Below are positions 1-7,339 of a stretch of 34,472 bases of DNA, in pieces (within the stretch, counting starts at the first letter, position 1; each line of letters opens with the position of its first letter). The DNA is from Muribaculum sp. GTDB lineage: Bacteria > Bacteroidota > Bacteroidia > Bacteroidales > Muribaculaceae. The notes below the pieces were generated by a model that saw nothing but the letters and a program-made list of their open reading frames with translations, was not told the origin of the DNA and searched no databases. The stretch is from positions 1 to 34,472 of the forward strand of contig NZ_JAIDKI010000154.1 of the NCBI RefSeq assembly GCF_029051885.1, in the 5' to 3' direction. A program made the translations under genes and the position numbers.

Positions 1-28
1 TGGGCTCGGAGATGTGTATTAGAGACTG
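1..28 (+). other. Residual Nextera transposase adapter at contig end
   Basis: These 28 bases match the 3' part of the Illumina Nextera read-2 adapter at 26 of 28 positions. The last 19 bases correspond to the Tn5 mosaic end, with two A-to-T differences at positions 20 and 27. Real sequence therefore starts at about base 29. The left edge is an assembly or library artefact, so the gene order to the left of fecR is unknown. Confidence 0.9.
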
Positions 29-51
29 AGGGAGGCTGTGCCGGCGCCGTG

Positions 52-1071
52 CTATGAGTTGCGGAGGGCGTGGCGCATGGTCACGTTGCTGCCGTTGGTC
101 TCGAAGTCGACCGAGAGGAGCATCTCAAGCAGTGATGCCGTCTCCCGGAATGTCTCGTCGCCGATAGTGAGCGACAAGCGCTTTTCGAGATTTATGCCCG
201 GGCCTACCTCGATGCTTACGGCGTAGCGGCGCTCGATGTTGGTGATGATGTCGGCCAGGCGGCGGTTGTCGAATGTGAGTTTGCGTGCCATCCATCCGCA
301 GTAGTTTTCGCTCTCGGTCTGTGCCACTGATATGTCGGAGAGTCCGCGCATGCGTGTGACAATCTGGTCGGGTGTCATGTTGAGGGCCATGTCGTCGCCT
401 ATGCCCGACACGCTTACGCTGCCGCGCCTGAGAGCTACCTGCACCGGGGCGAAGGGATAGTTGATGGCGTCGAATGCGGTGCCTGTGACCTCGACCATCA
501 GGCTGTCGAGCGCAACTGTAAACGGACGGTCCTCGTCGTGGGCCACATCGAAGTATGCCTCTCCTTCGAGCGTCACCTTGCGTGCAGAGCGGTTGAAGTC
601 GCTGCTGTAGCTAAGTCGGCTGTCGGAGTTGAGCCACACCTCAGTGCCGTCGGGCAGGATGTAATGGCCTTTTGACTCGGGAGAGGATACCAGGATGGTT
701 GTGGCAAGCGGAGTGTTTCCGCCGGCCTCACCGAGCAATGCGGGGGCAAACCATCCGGCCGCAAACACAGCCGCCACGGAAGCGGCAGCCGCCAGCGGAC
801 GGTATATCCTGCGAAGGAATCCTTTGCCGTGGGTCTGACTGTCGCTCAGAGGGTCCACCTCGTGGAGCAGACGGCGCAGCCCTTCGGCCGACGGCGCATC
901 GGCCGTGGCGGGCGTCTTGGCCCACATCTCAAGCATGGCCCGGCGCAGCACCGGGTCGTTTTCATGGCCGAGCATCCAGCGGGTGAACTTGTGGCGCAGC
1001 TCTTCGGGCAAATCCGGACGGCAGAACACGCCTTCGAGTATGCGCCGGCAATCAGACATCTGTAGTGGCAT
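52..1071 (-). CDS. FecR family anti-sigma factor (transmembrane)
   Basis: This 339-residue protein has the full architecture of Bacteroidetes FecR regulators. Residues 1-75 form a cytoplasmic sigma-binding region, about 92-113 a single alanine-rich membrane helix, about 124-222 the periplasmic FecR domain (LPDGTEVWLNSDSRLSY, then EGEAYFDVAHD), and about 264-335 a DUF4974-type C-terminal domain. Family knowledge: such proteins hold an ECF sigma factor inactive until a TonB-dependent transducer signals through the periplasm. The gene starts 12 bases after the BACON lipoprotein stop and is probably co-transcribed with it; the cognate sigma gene lies just upstream of both. An in-frame ATG at codon 5 is an alternative start; neither start has a clear Shine-Dalgarno. 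The stop at 52-54 is only 23 bases from the adapter, so the usual downstream susC-type transducer would lie beyond the contig edge. Confidence 0.93.
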   Translation of the reverse strand: MPLQMSDCRRILEGVFCRPDLPEELRHKFTRWMLGHENDPVLRRAMLEMWAKTPATADAPSAEGLRRLLHEVDPLSDSQTHGKGFLRRIYRPLAAAASVAAVFAAGWFAPALLGEAGGNTPLATTILVSSPESKGHYILPDGTEVWLNSDSRLSYSSDFNRSARKVTLEGEAYFDVAHDEDRPFTVALDSLMVEVTGTAFDAINYPFAPVQVALRRGSVSVSGIGDDMALNMTPDQIVTRMRGLSDISVAQTESENYCGWMARKLTFDNRRLADIITNIERRYAVSIEVGPGINLEKRLSLTIGDETFRETASLLEMLLSVDFETNGSNVTMRHALRNS

Positions 1072-1083
1072 GGTTATTAGCGC

Positions 1084-1437
1084 TTAGTTGGCTTTCTGGT
1101 TGAGTGTATAGGTGACGGTGTAGGAGCCGCCGGAGAAGAGCACCTTGCAGCTGCGCGGGGTGTTGTCGGGGTTGGCCTCGTAGGAGAGCACCACTTCATG
1201 GATGCCTTTCTCGGCGCCTGCCGATGGTGTGGCCTTCACCCAGTCGGCCTGGGGTACGGCGGTCCAGCTGCGGTTGGTGATTATTGTGACTCCGATTTGG
1301 CCCTCGGTGGCGTCGACAGTGCTCTCGGTGGTGTAGAGGTGCATGCTGTCGGGACCCGGAGCGGGATCGTCTTCGCTGCATGCCGTCATTGCGGCGATGC
1401 AAAGCAGGGACAGTAGCCCTTTGGTCAGCGTTTTCAT
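1084..1437 (-). CDS. BACON-domain surface lipoprotein
   Basis: This is a 117-residue lipoprotein. The signal peptide ends in a lipobox (MTAC, Cys20) followed by the acidic residues SEDD, which resembles the Bacteroidetes lipoprotein export signal for surface display. Residues of about 33-115 resemble one BACON domain: NRSWTAVPQADWVKATPSAG followed by beta strands ending in VTYTLNQ. BACON domains usually sit at the N-terminus of larger glycosidases and bind carbohydrate or mucin, but here the domain is alone. The gene lies between an ECF sigma gene and its fecR, an unusual place because those two are normally adjacent. It has its own copy of the sigma-type promoter about 80-105 bases upstream. 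It could be a ligand-binding accessory of the signalling pathway or a regulon target; the sequence cannot decide. Confidence 0.85.
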   Translation of the reverse strand: MKTLTKGLLSLLCIAAMTACSEDDPAPGPDSMHLYTTESTVDATEGQIGVTIITNRSWTAVPQADWVKATPSAGAEKGIHEVVLSYEANPDNTPRSCKVLFSGGSYTVTYTLNQKAN

Positions 1438-1515
1438 TGTAGATAGGGTTATTTATACAGTTGGAAAAGTACGTGGTATGTTATGGGCGACAGCATGGCG
1501 CTGTCACATATGTAG

Positions 1516-1542
1516 GACGCACAGTCCGAGGGCTTACCCTAA
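1516..1542 (-). promoter_or_regulatory. Candidate ECF sigma promoter of lipoprotein-fecR operon
   Basis: Read on the minus strand, the block TTAGGGTA (1542 to 1535), two bases, CCC, nine bases, then GCGTC (1520 to 1516) followed by one base and TA. An identical arrangement with the same 14-base gap between the outer blocks occurs upstream of the sigma gene at 2207-2233. A CGTC-like -10 is common for ECF sigma factors. The leader to the lipoprotein ATG would be about 70 bases. Confidence 0.6.
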
Positions 1543-1606
1543 GGTGTTTTTCGAAAATTTTTAATTTTTTTGGTTAAGTAAGCCGTAAAAATTATTACGT
1601 GATATG

Positions 1607-2158
1607 TCAGAGTAGCAGATTGATATGGCGCGATATCTTGCGCAGGCGGGCGAGCGCCTGACTCATGTGGTACTCGACTGTCTTGCGGCTTATGCCGAGG
1701 GCGCCGGCTATCTCGTCGTAGGTGAGATGGTCAAAGCGGTTCATGGTAAATATGCGGCGACGCTGTTCGGGCATTGAGTCGATGGTGAGTTGCACGAGCT
1801 CAAGCAGGTCGGTTGTGGTGATTTTTTCCTCGGTTTCGGAGGAGGCCTCCTCCGAGCTGTATATGGCCGCGGCCATATATGTCTCCGCTATGCGCCGGTG
1901 GCGGAATATGGAGAATATGGCGTTGCGGGTCATTCTGAATAGATAGGCTTTCAGCGACTCGATGTCGGAGATTTCGCCACGCTGCTGCCACAGGCTTACG
2001 AATACGTCGTGGGTCACGTCGTCGGCGTCGCCTTCATCTTGCAGAAATCCCATGGCGAAGTGTCGCACTCGAGCCGAATATCTGACATACAGCATCCCGA
2101 GCGCGTCGGTATCGCCGCGCTGCATCAGAGTGAGCAGTCTGGAGTCGCTGATATCCAT
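1607..2158 (-). CDS. ECF-type RNA polymerase sigma-70 factor
   Basis: This 183-residue protein has the two conserved ECF regions. Sigma region 2 is at about residues 22-90 (DADDVTHDVFVSLWQ, then SLKAYLFRMTRNAIFS). Region 4 is at about 123-173 with a helix-turn-helix at about 145-166 (LTYDEIAGALGISRKTVEYH). Length and motifs fit the Bacteroidetes-expanded sigma family that pairs with FecR anti-sigma factors. The partner fecR is two genes downstream on the same strand, with a BACON lipoprotein between them and a 169-base gap to that lipoprotein. The same promoter-like motif precedes this gene and the lipoprotein, so autoregulation is likely. In such systems the target is usually a surface glycan-uptake operon; that target is not certain here because the contig ends after fecR. 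Confidence 0.94.
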   Translation of the reverse strand: MDISDSRLLTLMQRGDTDALGMLYVRYSARVRHFAMGFLQDEGDADDVTHDVFVSLWQQRGEISDIESLKAYLFRMTRNAIFSIFRHRRIAETYMAAAIYSSEEASSETEEKITTTDLLELVQLTIDSMPEQRRRIFTMNRFDHLTYDEIAGALGISRKTVEYHMSQALARLRKISRHINLLL

Positions 2159-2206
2159 GGAATGAGACGTGAAGGTCGGGCAGGGTGGAATACACCCGTT
2201 TATTAT

Positions 2207-2233
2207 GACGCCCGAGCAAGGGGTATACCCTAA
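2207..2233 (-). promoter_or_regulatory. Candidate autoregulatory ECF promoter of sigma gene
   Basis: On the minus strand TTAGGGTA (2233 to 2226), two bases, CCC, nine bases, GCGTC (2211 to 2207), then one base and TA. Sequence blocks and spacing are the same as at 1516-1542. The predicted transcript start is about 40 bases before the sigma ATG. Confidence 0.6.
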
Positions 2234-2288
2234 ATGGGAATGTGAATTTTTTTGTCTGCGGCTTTTCGGGGTTATGGTGCATAATGAC

Positions 2289-2318
2289 AGCGGGCGGCTC
2301 CGTAAGGAACCGCCCGCT
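2289..2318 (-). terminator. GC-rich hairpin downstream of GH85 gene
   Basis: A 13-position stem with one mismatch (outer arm AGCGGGCGG, GTAA loop) lies 64 bases after the GH85 stop codon. It separates this gene from the sigma gene. The T-tract is weak on both strands, so it is terminator-like by position and stem strength and not by a classical U-run. Confidence 0.5.
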
Positions 2319-2324
2319 TTGGGA

Positions 2325-2359
2325 AGTCCGACATCAATCCTTCGCGGACTAATGTCGGA
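2325..2359. repeat. Overlapping alternative inverted repeats
   Basis: Two inverted repeats share the bases TCCG at 2327-2330. One pairs AGTCCG (2325-2330) with CGGACT (2345-2350); the other pairs TCCGACAT (2327-2334) with ATGTCGGA (2352-2359). They cannot form together. The element lies in the 3' untranslated region of the GH85 gene, just before the GC-rich hairpin. Confidence 0.5.
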
Positions 2360-2381
2360 TGTAGTAGTTAAACCGTTATTA

Positions 2382-5300
2382 TTATTTTACAATCTTGGCT
2401 GAGCGTGCAACCTGACCGTTCTGCATCTTCACAACGTAAACGCCGGAAGCGAGACCGCTGAGGTCGACAGAAGTTGCATTGTTTACGAACTCAACGCAAC
2501 GGCCGTTCATGTCGTAGAACCAAGCCTTGTCAACATTGGTGAAGTAAGCTACACCACCGATAACCTTAACGGTAGACATAGTAGCGTCGTCGCCGATGTT
2601 TTCGATAGCAGAGCCACTGCCACCGCCGAGGCCTTCGGGTTCGTCAGCTTCGCCCTGATCCTGGAGATCCTTGTAAGTCTGAGCAGGCTTACGGTCATCG
2701 TTTGTACCCTGGATTTCAACGGGGAAGTCGATAGAATAGCCCTTAACTGTACCACCTGTAGGACCGGGGTGAGGAGTCCAGGCGTCAGAGCCTACGATAC
2801 GGAGGCGAGATTCGCCGATGTGAGCGTCTTCGGGAACAGTGAATTCGATGGTCAGACCCGGATCTACGATTTCTGCAGTACCGGCATTCATCTTACCGAA
2901 CTGACCGAGTACTTCGTCAGCGTCGAGGAATGAGTAGTTTCCATCGTAATCAAGATAGGGATAGATGAAGTCATACTTGAGGCAAGAACCGTCAGTTGAG
3001 GCATAGCCCTTGAACTGCATCTTAATCTTCTGGCCCTGGTTTACGATGAGCTTGTGGTCAGCAGCAAAGTAGTACTGGTCGGTAGAAACACCGAGGAGGG
3101 GGTTCTGAGTTACAACGTAGTTGAGGTCCTGGGTAGCACCTTCGGTAATAACTTTCTCAACCCAAATCTTGGCTACGCAGTCGTCAGCGTTGGGAGCGTT
3201 ACCGATTGACGACATCCAGCTGCGTCCGTAGGGATCTTCTACCTGGGGTTCGGGGAGCTCGCCTGCAGAGTGGGGTACTTCAACCCACTGTACGGGAGAG
3301 AACGACTTGAGGTCGACAGAGACAGCACGTACGCCTACGAAAGCGTTGGTGGTCTGAGTCATGGGGATGTTACCTACGTAGGTAGCCCACTGAGAAGTAC
3401 GGCCGATTTCCTTCACGCGGCCATTCTGACCCTCCTTGTAGAGGATTTCGAAGTGGTCAATGTTGATCTCGTCGTTGTATACCATACCGAACTTGTCGAT
3501 AGAGGTGGTGTAACCCTCAAAAGCAGGCTCCCAGTTGAGCTTAACAGAGAGCGACTTGGTAGTCTCTTCCTTAACCTCTACGATGAGAGAGTTGTCCTTG
3601 AGAGGAGCGGGAGCTACGGTGAAGTCGTCGGAGATGTTGAGCTTGCCAACGAGCATCTTGTAGCCTTCGGCGGCAGAGTTGACGCGGAGACCGATGTACT
3701 CGATTACATCACCCTTGGCGATACCGGATACATTGAGGCTCTTTGTTTCCCAGGTTGTGCCTGCGAGTTCGCCTGCGGGAACTTCAATCCAGTTGTCGGC
3801 ACCCTCTTTCTTGAGGATAACGGCGAGGTTGGTAGCACCTGCGGCACCCTTGAGTGCGAGGTTAACCTTAACGTTGCCGGCAGAAGCCTTGAGGGCTGTG
3901 CGGTAGAGCACGATGTCGTTGCCGGCAGTTGTAGCGCCTGAGAGACGGATACAAGAACCACCTACATAAGCGTCTTCGTGGGTGAAGCGCACGTCGATAT
4001 CTTTGGCGTATGTCTTCATGTCGTCCTTAGCGGTAACGAGCCAGCGGTAGGTGGGCACGATGTCCTGCATAGACATGTTGTACCAAGAACCGTTGGTTAC
4101 CTTACCATTGTAGAAGTAGCTTTCACCGTTACCGAGGTTGAAGTGAGTCTCGAAGGGGAGGTTGCCACCTACAGCGGTACGTTCGGGGAACATAGAAGCG
4201 AAACCGGGAGAAGCGTTGAGCTGCTCGTCGACTTTGGAAGCATCAGCTACCTGGAAGCTACCCCATGAGTTGGAGATTGCGGGACGTTCCAGCGGGTTGC
4301 GGTTTGCACCGGAGAAAGCCTTCTCGAGGAGGAGCTGATAGTTCTCCTGGATATTTGTGGGGCTTGATCCTACGCGGAACTGGAAGAAGCGGCTCTGGTC
4401 ATGCTCACCCCAGATACAGATGTTCATTGCCTTGGCAGTCTCTGTATTCATCTCTTTCCAGTAGTCGTTGGCGAGACCAACGAGCCAGTGGCCCTGATAT
4501 ACATCCTCAGTGCTCAGACCGGCCTTTTCGATGGCATTAAGCGAGCTTGATACATAACGGTAAGCGAGCTTGTTGCCTGAGTAGTTGAGCATACAGTCGA
4601 AAATCTTACCCTTTTCAGCATCTCCATATATATAGCCGATATTTGAATCGGTAACGTTGGGCTGCTGTGTGTACTGGCCGATACCGAAACCTTCGATGTT
4701 GAGTTCCTTGGCGATTTTGTTAACTTCAGCATGGAAGTTTACCCAATCTGTATCACGCCAGGTAGAGCCTTCAGAGTTGTAGTTGTAACCGTCGCAACCG
4801 AAGAAAGCGGCAGCGTTAACGAATGCACGGGCATACTTGTAGGTGCCGTCGTCATTCTTGGTAGAGATGAATTTGAGGAATGCTCCTTCAGAGCCATCGT
4901 CGTTCCATCCTTCGAAGAACTTGATACCACCATAGATGCGGGTACCGTTCTTGTGGGCGGCGTCAACCCAAGCACCGGGAGCCTGGAGGAAGCCGTAGTT
5001 CCAAGAACCGAAGATTGAGGTATAGTTCCACATTGAGAACACGTCCTGGTCGAACTGGGTCGAGGGGTAGCCTGCGAGTCCCTTGCCGTAGCCGGCGGGG
5101 AGGTTACACCAGAGACGACGGTCGTGGTTGATATCGCTTACTACATCCTTAGAGACATCCTTGTAGGTAGCGCGCTGACGAGAGTGCGAACGAACGAATT
5201 CGAGGTCGAAAGTCAGACCGATAGCTTCGAACTCAGCCTTTGTCGGGTAGTTGCGGCCTTCGTCCCATGCTTTAGAGAAAAGCTCGAGCACCTGCTCATT

Positions 5301-5411
5301 CGCCCAGGGAGCCTGGTCGAAGATAGTCTCCGAAGATTCTTGAGCCATAAGAGGGCTTGCGAATACCAACGGAGTCAGAAATACCGGACTCAGAAGAAAA
5401 GATCTTTTCAT
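2382..5411 (-). CDS. Secreted GH85 endo-beta-N-acetylglucosaminidase with T9SS sorting domain
   Basis: This 1009-residue protein starts with a type I signal peptide (about residues 1-23, ending SPLMA). Residues of about 80-430 form a TIM-barrel glycosidase of family GH85. The motif FFGCDGYNYNSEG places Asn212 and Glu214 in the N-x-E arrangement of that family, where Glu is the general acid and Asn assists the substrate acetamido group. GH85 enzymes cut between the two core GlcNAc residues of N-glycans. Beta-sandwich regions follow, and residues of about 942-1009 (FYDMNGRCV, then LASGVYVVKM) match a Por-type T9SS C-terminal sorting domain. It lies 121 bases after susD on the same strand and is probably the enzyme of this locus, so host or dietary N-glycans are the inferred substrate. 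GH85 is a confident call from sequence pattern; the exact glycan preference is not. Confidence 0.88.
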   Translation of the reverse strand: MKRSFLLSPVFLTPLVFASPLMAQESSETIFDQAPWANEQVLELFSKAWDEGRNYPTKAEFEAIGLTFDLEFVRSHSRQRATYKDVSKDVVSDINHDRRLWCNLPAGYGKGLAGYPSTQFDQDVFSMWNYTSIFGSWNYGFLQAPGAWVDAAHKNGTRIYGGIKFFEGWNDDGSEGAFLKFISTKNDDGTYKYARAFVNAAAFFGCDGYNYNSEGSTWRDTDWVNFHAEVNKIAKELNIEGFGIGQYTQQPNVTDSNIGYIYGDAEKGKIFDCMLNYSGNKLAYRYVSSSLNAIEKAGLSTEDVYQGHWLVGLANDYWKEMNTETAKAMNICIWGEHDQSRFFQFRVGSSPTNIQENYQLLLEKAFSGANRNPLERPAISNSWGSFQVADASKVDEQLNASPGFASMFPERTAVGGNLPFETHFNLGNGESYFYNGKVTNGSWYNMSMQDIVPTYRWLVTAKDDMKTYAKDIDVRFTHEDAYVGGSCIRLSGATTAGNDIVLYRTALKASAGNVKVNLALKGAAGATNLAVILKKEGADNWIEVPAGELAGTTWETKSLNVSGIAKGDVIEYIGLRVNSAAEGYKMLVGKLNISDDFTVAPAPLKDNSLIVEVKEETTKSLSVKLNWEPAFEGYTTSIDKFGMVYNDEINIDHFEILYKEGQNGRVKEIGRTSQWATYVGNIPMTQTTNAFVGVRAVSVDLKSFSPVQWVEVPHSAGELPEPQVEDPYGRSWMSSIGNAPNADDCVAKIWVEKVITEGATQDLNYVVTQNPLLGVSTDQYYFAADHKLIVNQGQKIKMQFKGYASTDGSCLKYDFIYPYLDYDGNYSFLDADEVLGQFGKMNAGTAEIVDPGLTIEFTVPEDAHIGESRLRIVGSDAWTPHPGPTGGTVKGYSIDFPVEIQGTNDDRKPAQTYKDLQDQGEADEPEGLGGGSGSAIENIGDDATMSTVKVIGGVAYFTNVDKAWFYDMNGRCVEFVNNATSVDLSGLASGVYVVKMQNGQVARSAKIVK

Positions 5412-5464
5412 GTTGGTTTAATGATTTAGTTAAAATAGATTGGTTTAAGATTTAAGATATGTTG

Positions 5465-5506
5465 TTCACCGCCCCTTGCGGAGGTAACCCCCACAGGGGC
5501 GGTGAA
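5465..5506 (-). terminator. Hairpin between susD and GH85 genes (attenuator or 3' stabilizer)
   Basis: A perfect 12-base stem (TTCACCGCCCCT at 5465-5476 with its complement at 5495-5506) encloses an 18-base loop. It lies 26 bases past the susD stop and 53 bases before the GH85 ATG. There is no U-run on the minus strand, so partial termination or mRNA end protection is more likely than full termination. Confidence 0.5.
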
Positions 5507-5532
5507 TTTATCTTCAGGTTAATCTGGGATTA

Positions 5533-7311
5533 TCAGAAGTTTGGTTCATTCTTGTCCCAGAATACGCGGGTAGCCTGCAGGTCGGGTCCGCCGATAGCCT
5601 GGATACCGCTTGTGGCGATGTCGTCTTTACCGGCCTGGAGGTCGCCGTGGGGGAGAGGCATACGGCGGATTATGTCACCGTCGGAGAGGGAGCCGTCGCC
5701 AAGGTTGGGATTGAGCACGGGGAAAATCTTGGGATATCCTGTGCGGCGTATGTCGGTCCATGCCTCGTAGCTGTAGGGGAAGATGGCGATATACTTCTGG
5801 GTGATGATTTTCTCGAGCTTGGTCTCGTTGTCGTCGGAGTCGTTCCACTTCACGCCAATCTTTGTCACGCTCTCGATGTCGTTGTTGTGGTCCATCGGAT
5901 CGACAAAAGTGTAGGGTACGGCTTTATCGACTTGCATGTAGTCGTCAAGATATGACTCGTAGTTGCCTGTAGGCATGTCGAAACGGTCGCCACAGTCGGC
6001 ATTTCTTATGCCACGCTCGTAGAAAGACTGTGCGGTTCCGCCCATGCTCCAGCCGCGGAGTGCACCCTCGGCACGGAGGAAGTCGACTTCGGCCCACTTC
6101 ATAGCGTAGATAGGCATCCATTCGAAGTCATCTCCCTCAAACTGAGAGTATGCCACACGCTCATTTGCATAGTATGCCTGTCCGCTCTTCATACGTATAC
6201 CGGCTCTCAGACCGTAGATTCCGGAGTTTGCGGGTGTAACAGAGCCGTCGGCTGTATTGATGAGGTCTTCGGTGTTTTTGCCAATCATGTAGTTGATATA
6301 AGGATGCTGCAGTGAGGTGAGCATACTTACGAACGATGCATTCACACGGACGTCATTCCAACCCGACATAATCTGTTTGAGCGGGTGTGCGCTCATGAAG
6401 CCGGTAATTGAGTTCATGCCGACTTCCTGAGCCTTTGATTCAACAACTCCCGATGCTACAGCTTCTTCAGCCAGTCTCTGGGCTTCAGCCTTGTCGACTT
6501 TTACAAGGTGCATTGCCATACGGAGTTTGAGAGAGTTGGCAAAACGTTTCCAGGTTTCAATCTGCTTATCCTGCGTCAGCTCGTCTGACTCGAAGAGTAT
6601 CTTGTTGATTTCAGCACGATACCAGTCGGGACGGTTGGGGAAGTTGTCGAATACGGCTACGATATCATCGATGTTCTTGAGGATGGAGGTATAGATGGTG
6701 TAACCGTCGTTGAAGGTAAAGGGGTTTGTCTCCTTGTTGCCCTTATGGTCCTGGAATGCAATAGAACCGTAGATGTCGGTACATTCCTGAGCCACATAGT
6801 CGAAGAGGAGGAGAGCGATAGCCTTGATTTCGACCATTTCATTGGTAAGGTCGTTGTTGAGGAGGTTGCCGAGATTGTTCTTCATCGAGAGGAATCGTCC
6901 GTGAGGACCCTCGCAGAAGTCGCGCTTGTAGCTGTAGGTGGTGGGGAAACTTCCGCCCCAGTCCTGGTCGCAGGTTGTGTATCCTGCGTAGGCGTCGGTG
7001 GTGAGGCTATATACATACTGCCACTGGTGGGAGGCCGGCTTCTCGCCGTCCTTACCGCCCATGAGATAGTACTCGGCGGTAAGAAGCATGTTGAGATCGT
7101 TTTTAAGTTCTTTTTTGATTTCCTTGAACCTTTCTTCAGATACGACATCCTTGATTTCAAGGTTGTCGGCATCGCCGTGGAGTGGCTCGGGACGCAGGGT
7201 TACGTCGGTCTCTTTATTAAACTCGTCGGACGGGGTATCGAAATCCATACATGCGGAGAACGTTACCAGTGGGAGTGCCGCGAGTGCGTATTTTAATATA
7301 TTCAGTTTCAT
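5533..7311 (-). CDS. SusD/RagB family outer-membrane glycan-binding lipoprotein
   Basis: This 592-residue protein begins with a lipoprotein signal peptide whose lipobox is FSAC (Cys21). The body is alpha-helical and TPR-like and matches the SusD-like group that carries the pattern WKRFANSLKLRMAMHLV (about residues 255-275). Further typical segments are LLFDYVAQECTDIYG and EVDFLRAEGALRG; the C-terminal part ends in RRTGYPKIFPVLNP. Family role: it sits on the cell surface as the lid of the SusC channel and captures oligosaccharides. Its ATG is 28 bases after the susC stop, so both are in one transcript, and the GH85 gene follows. The GH85 partner suggests N-glycan fragments as ligand, which is inference only. 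Confidence 0.93.
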   Translation of the reverse strand: MKLNILKYALAALPLVTFSACMDFDTPSDEFNKETDVTLRPEPLHGDADNLEIKDVVSEERFKEIKKELKNDLNMLLTAEYYLMGGKDGEKPASHQWQYVYSLTTDAYAGYTTCDQDWGGSFPTTYSYKRDFCEGPHGRFLSMKNNLGNLLNNDLTNEMVEIKAIALLLFDYVAQECTDIYGSIAFQDHKGNKETNPFTFNDGYTIYTSILKNIDDIVAVFDNFPNRPDWYRAEINKILFESDELTQDKQIETWKRFANSLKLRMAMHLVKVDKAEAQRLAEEAVASGVVESKAQEVGMNSITGFMSAHPLKQIMSGWNDVRVNASFVSMLTSLQHPYINYMIGKNTEDLINTADGSVTPANSGIYGLRAGIRMKSGQAYYANERVAYSQFEGDDFEWMPIYAMKWAEVDFLRAEGALRGWSMGGTAQSFYERGIRNADCGDRFDMPTGNYESYLDDYMQVDKAVPYTFVDPMDHNNDIESVTKIGVKWNDSDDNETKLEKIITQKYIAIFPYSYEAWTDIRRTGYPKIFPVLNPNLGDGSLSDGDIIRRMPLPHGDLQAGKDDIATSGIQAIGGPDLQATRVFWDKNEPNF

Positions 7312-7339
7312 TTGTTATAATAATCTGTGTGGGTGGAGA

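Noticed and set aside
3270..3941. Open frame of 223 codons on the plus strand opposite the GH85 gene
   Set aside because: Shadow frame within the glycosidase gene; Val/Glu-rich translation without signal peptide, domain or start context.
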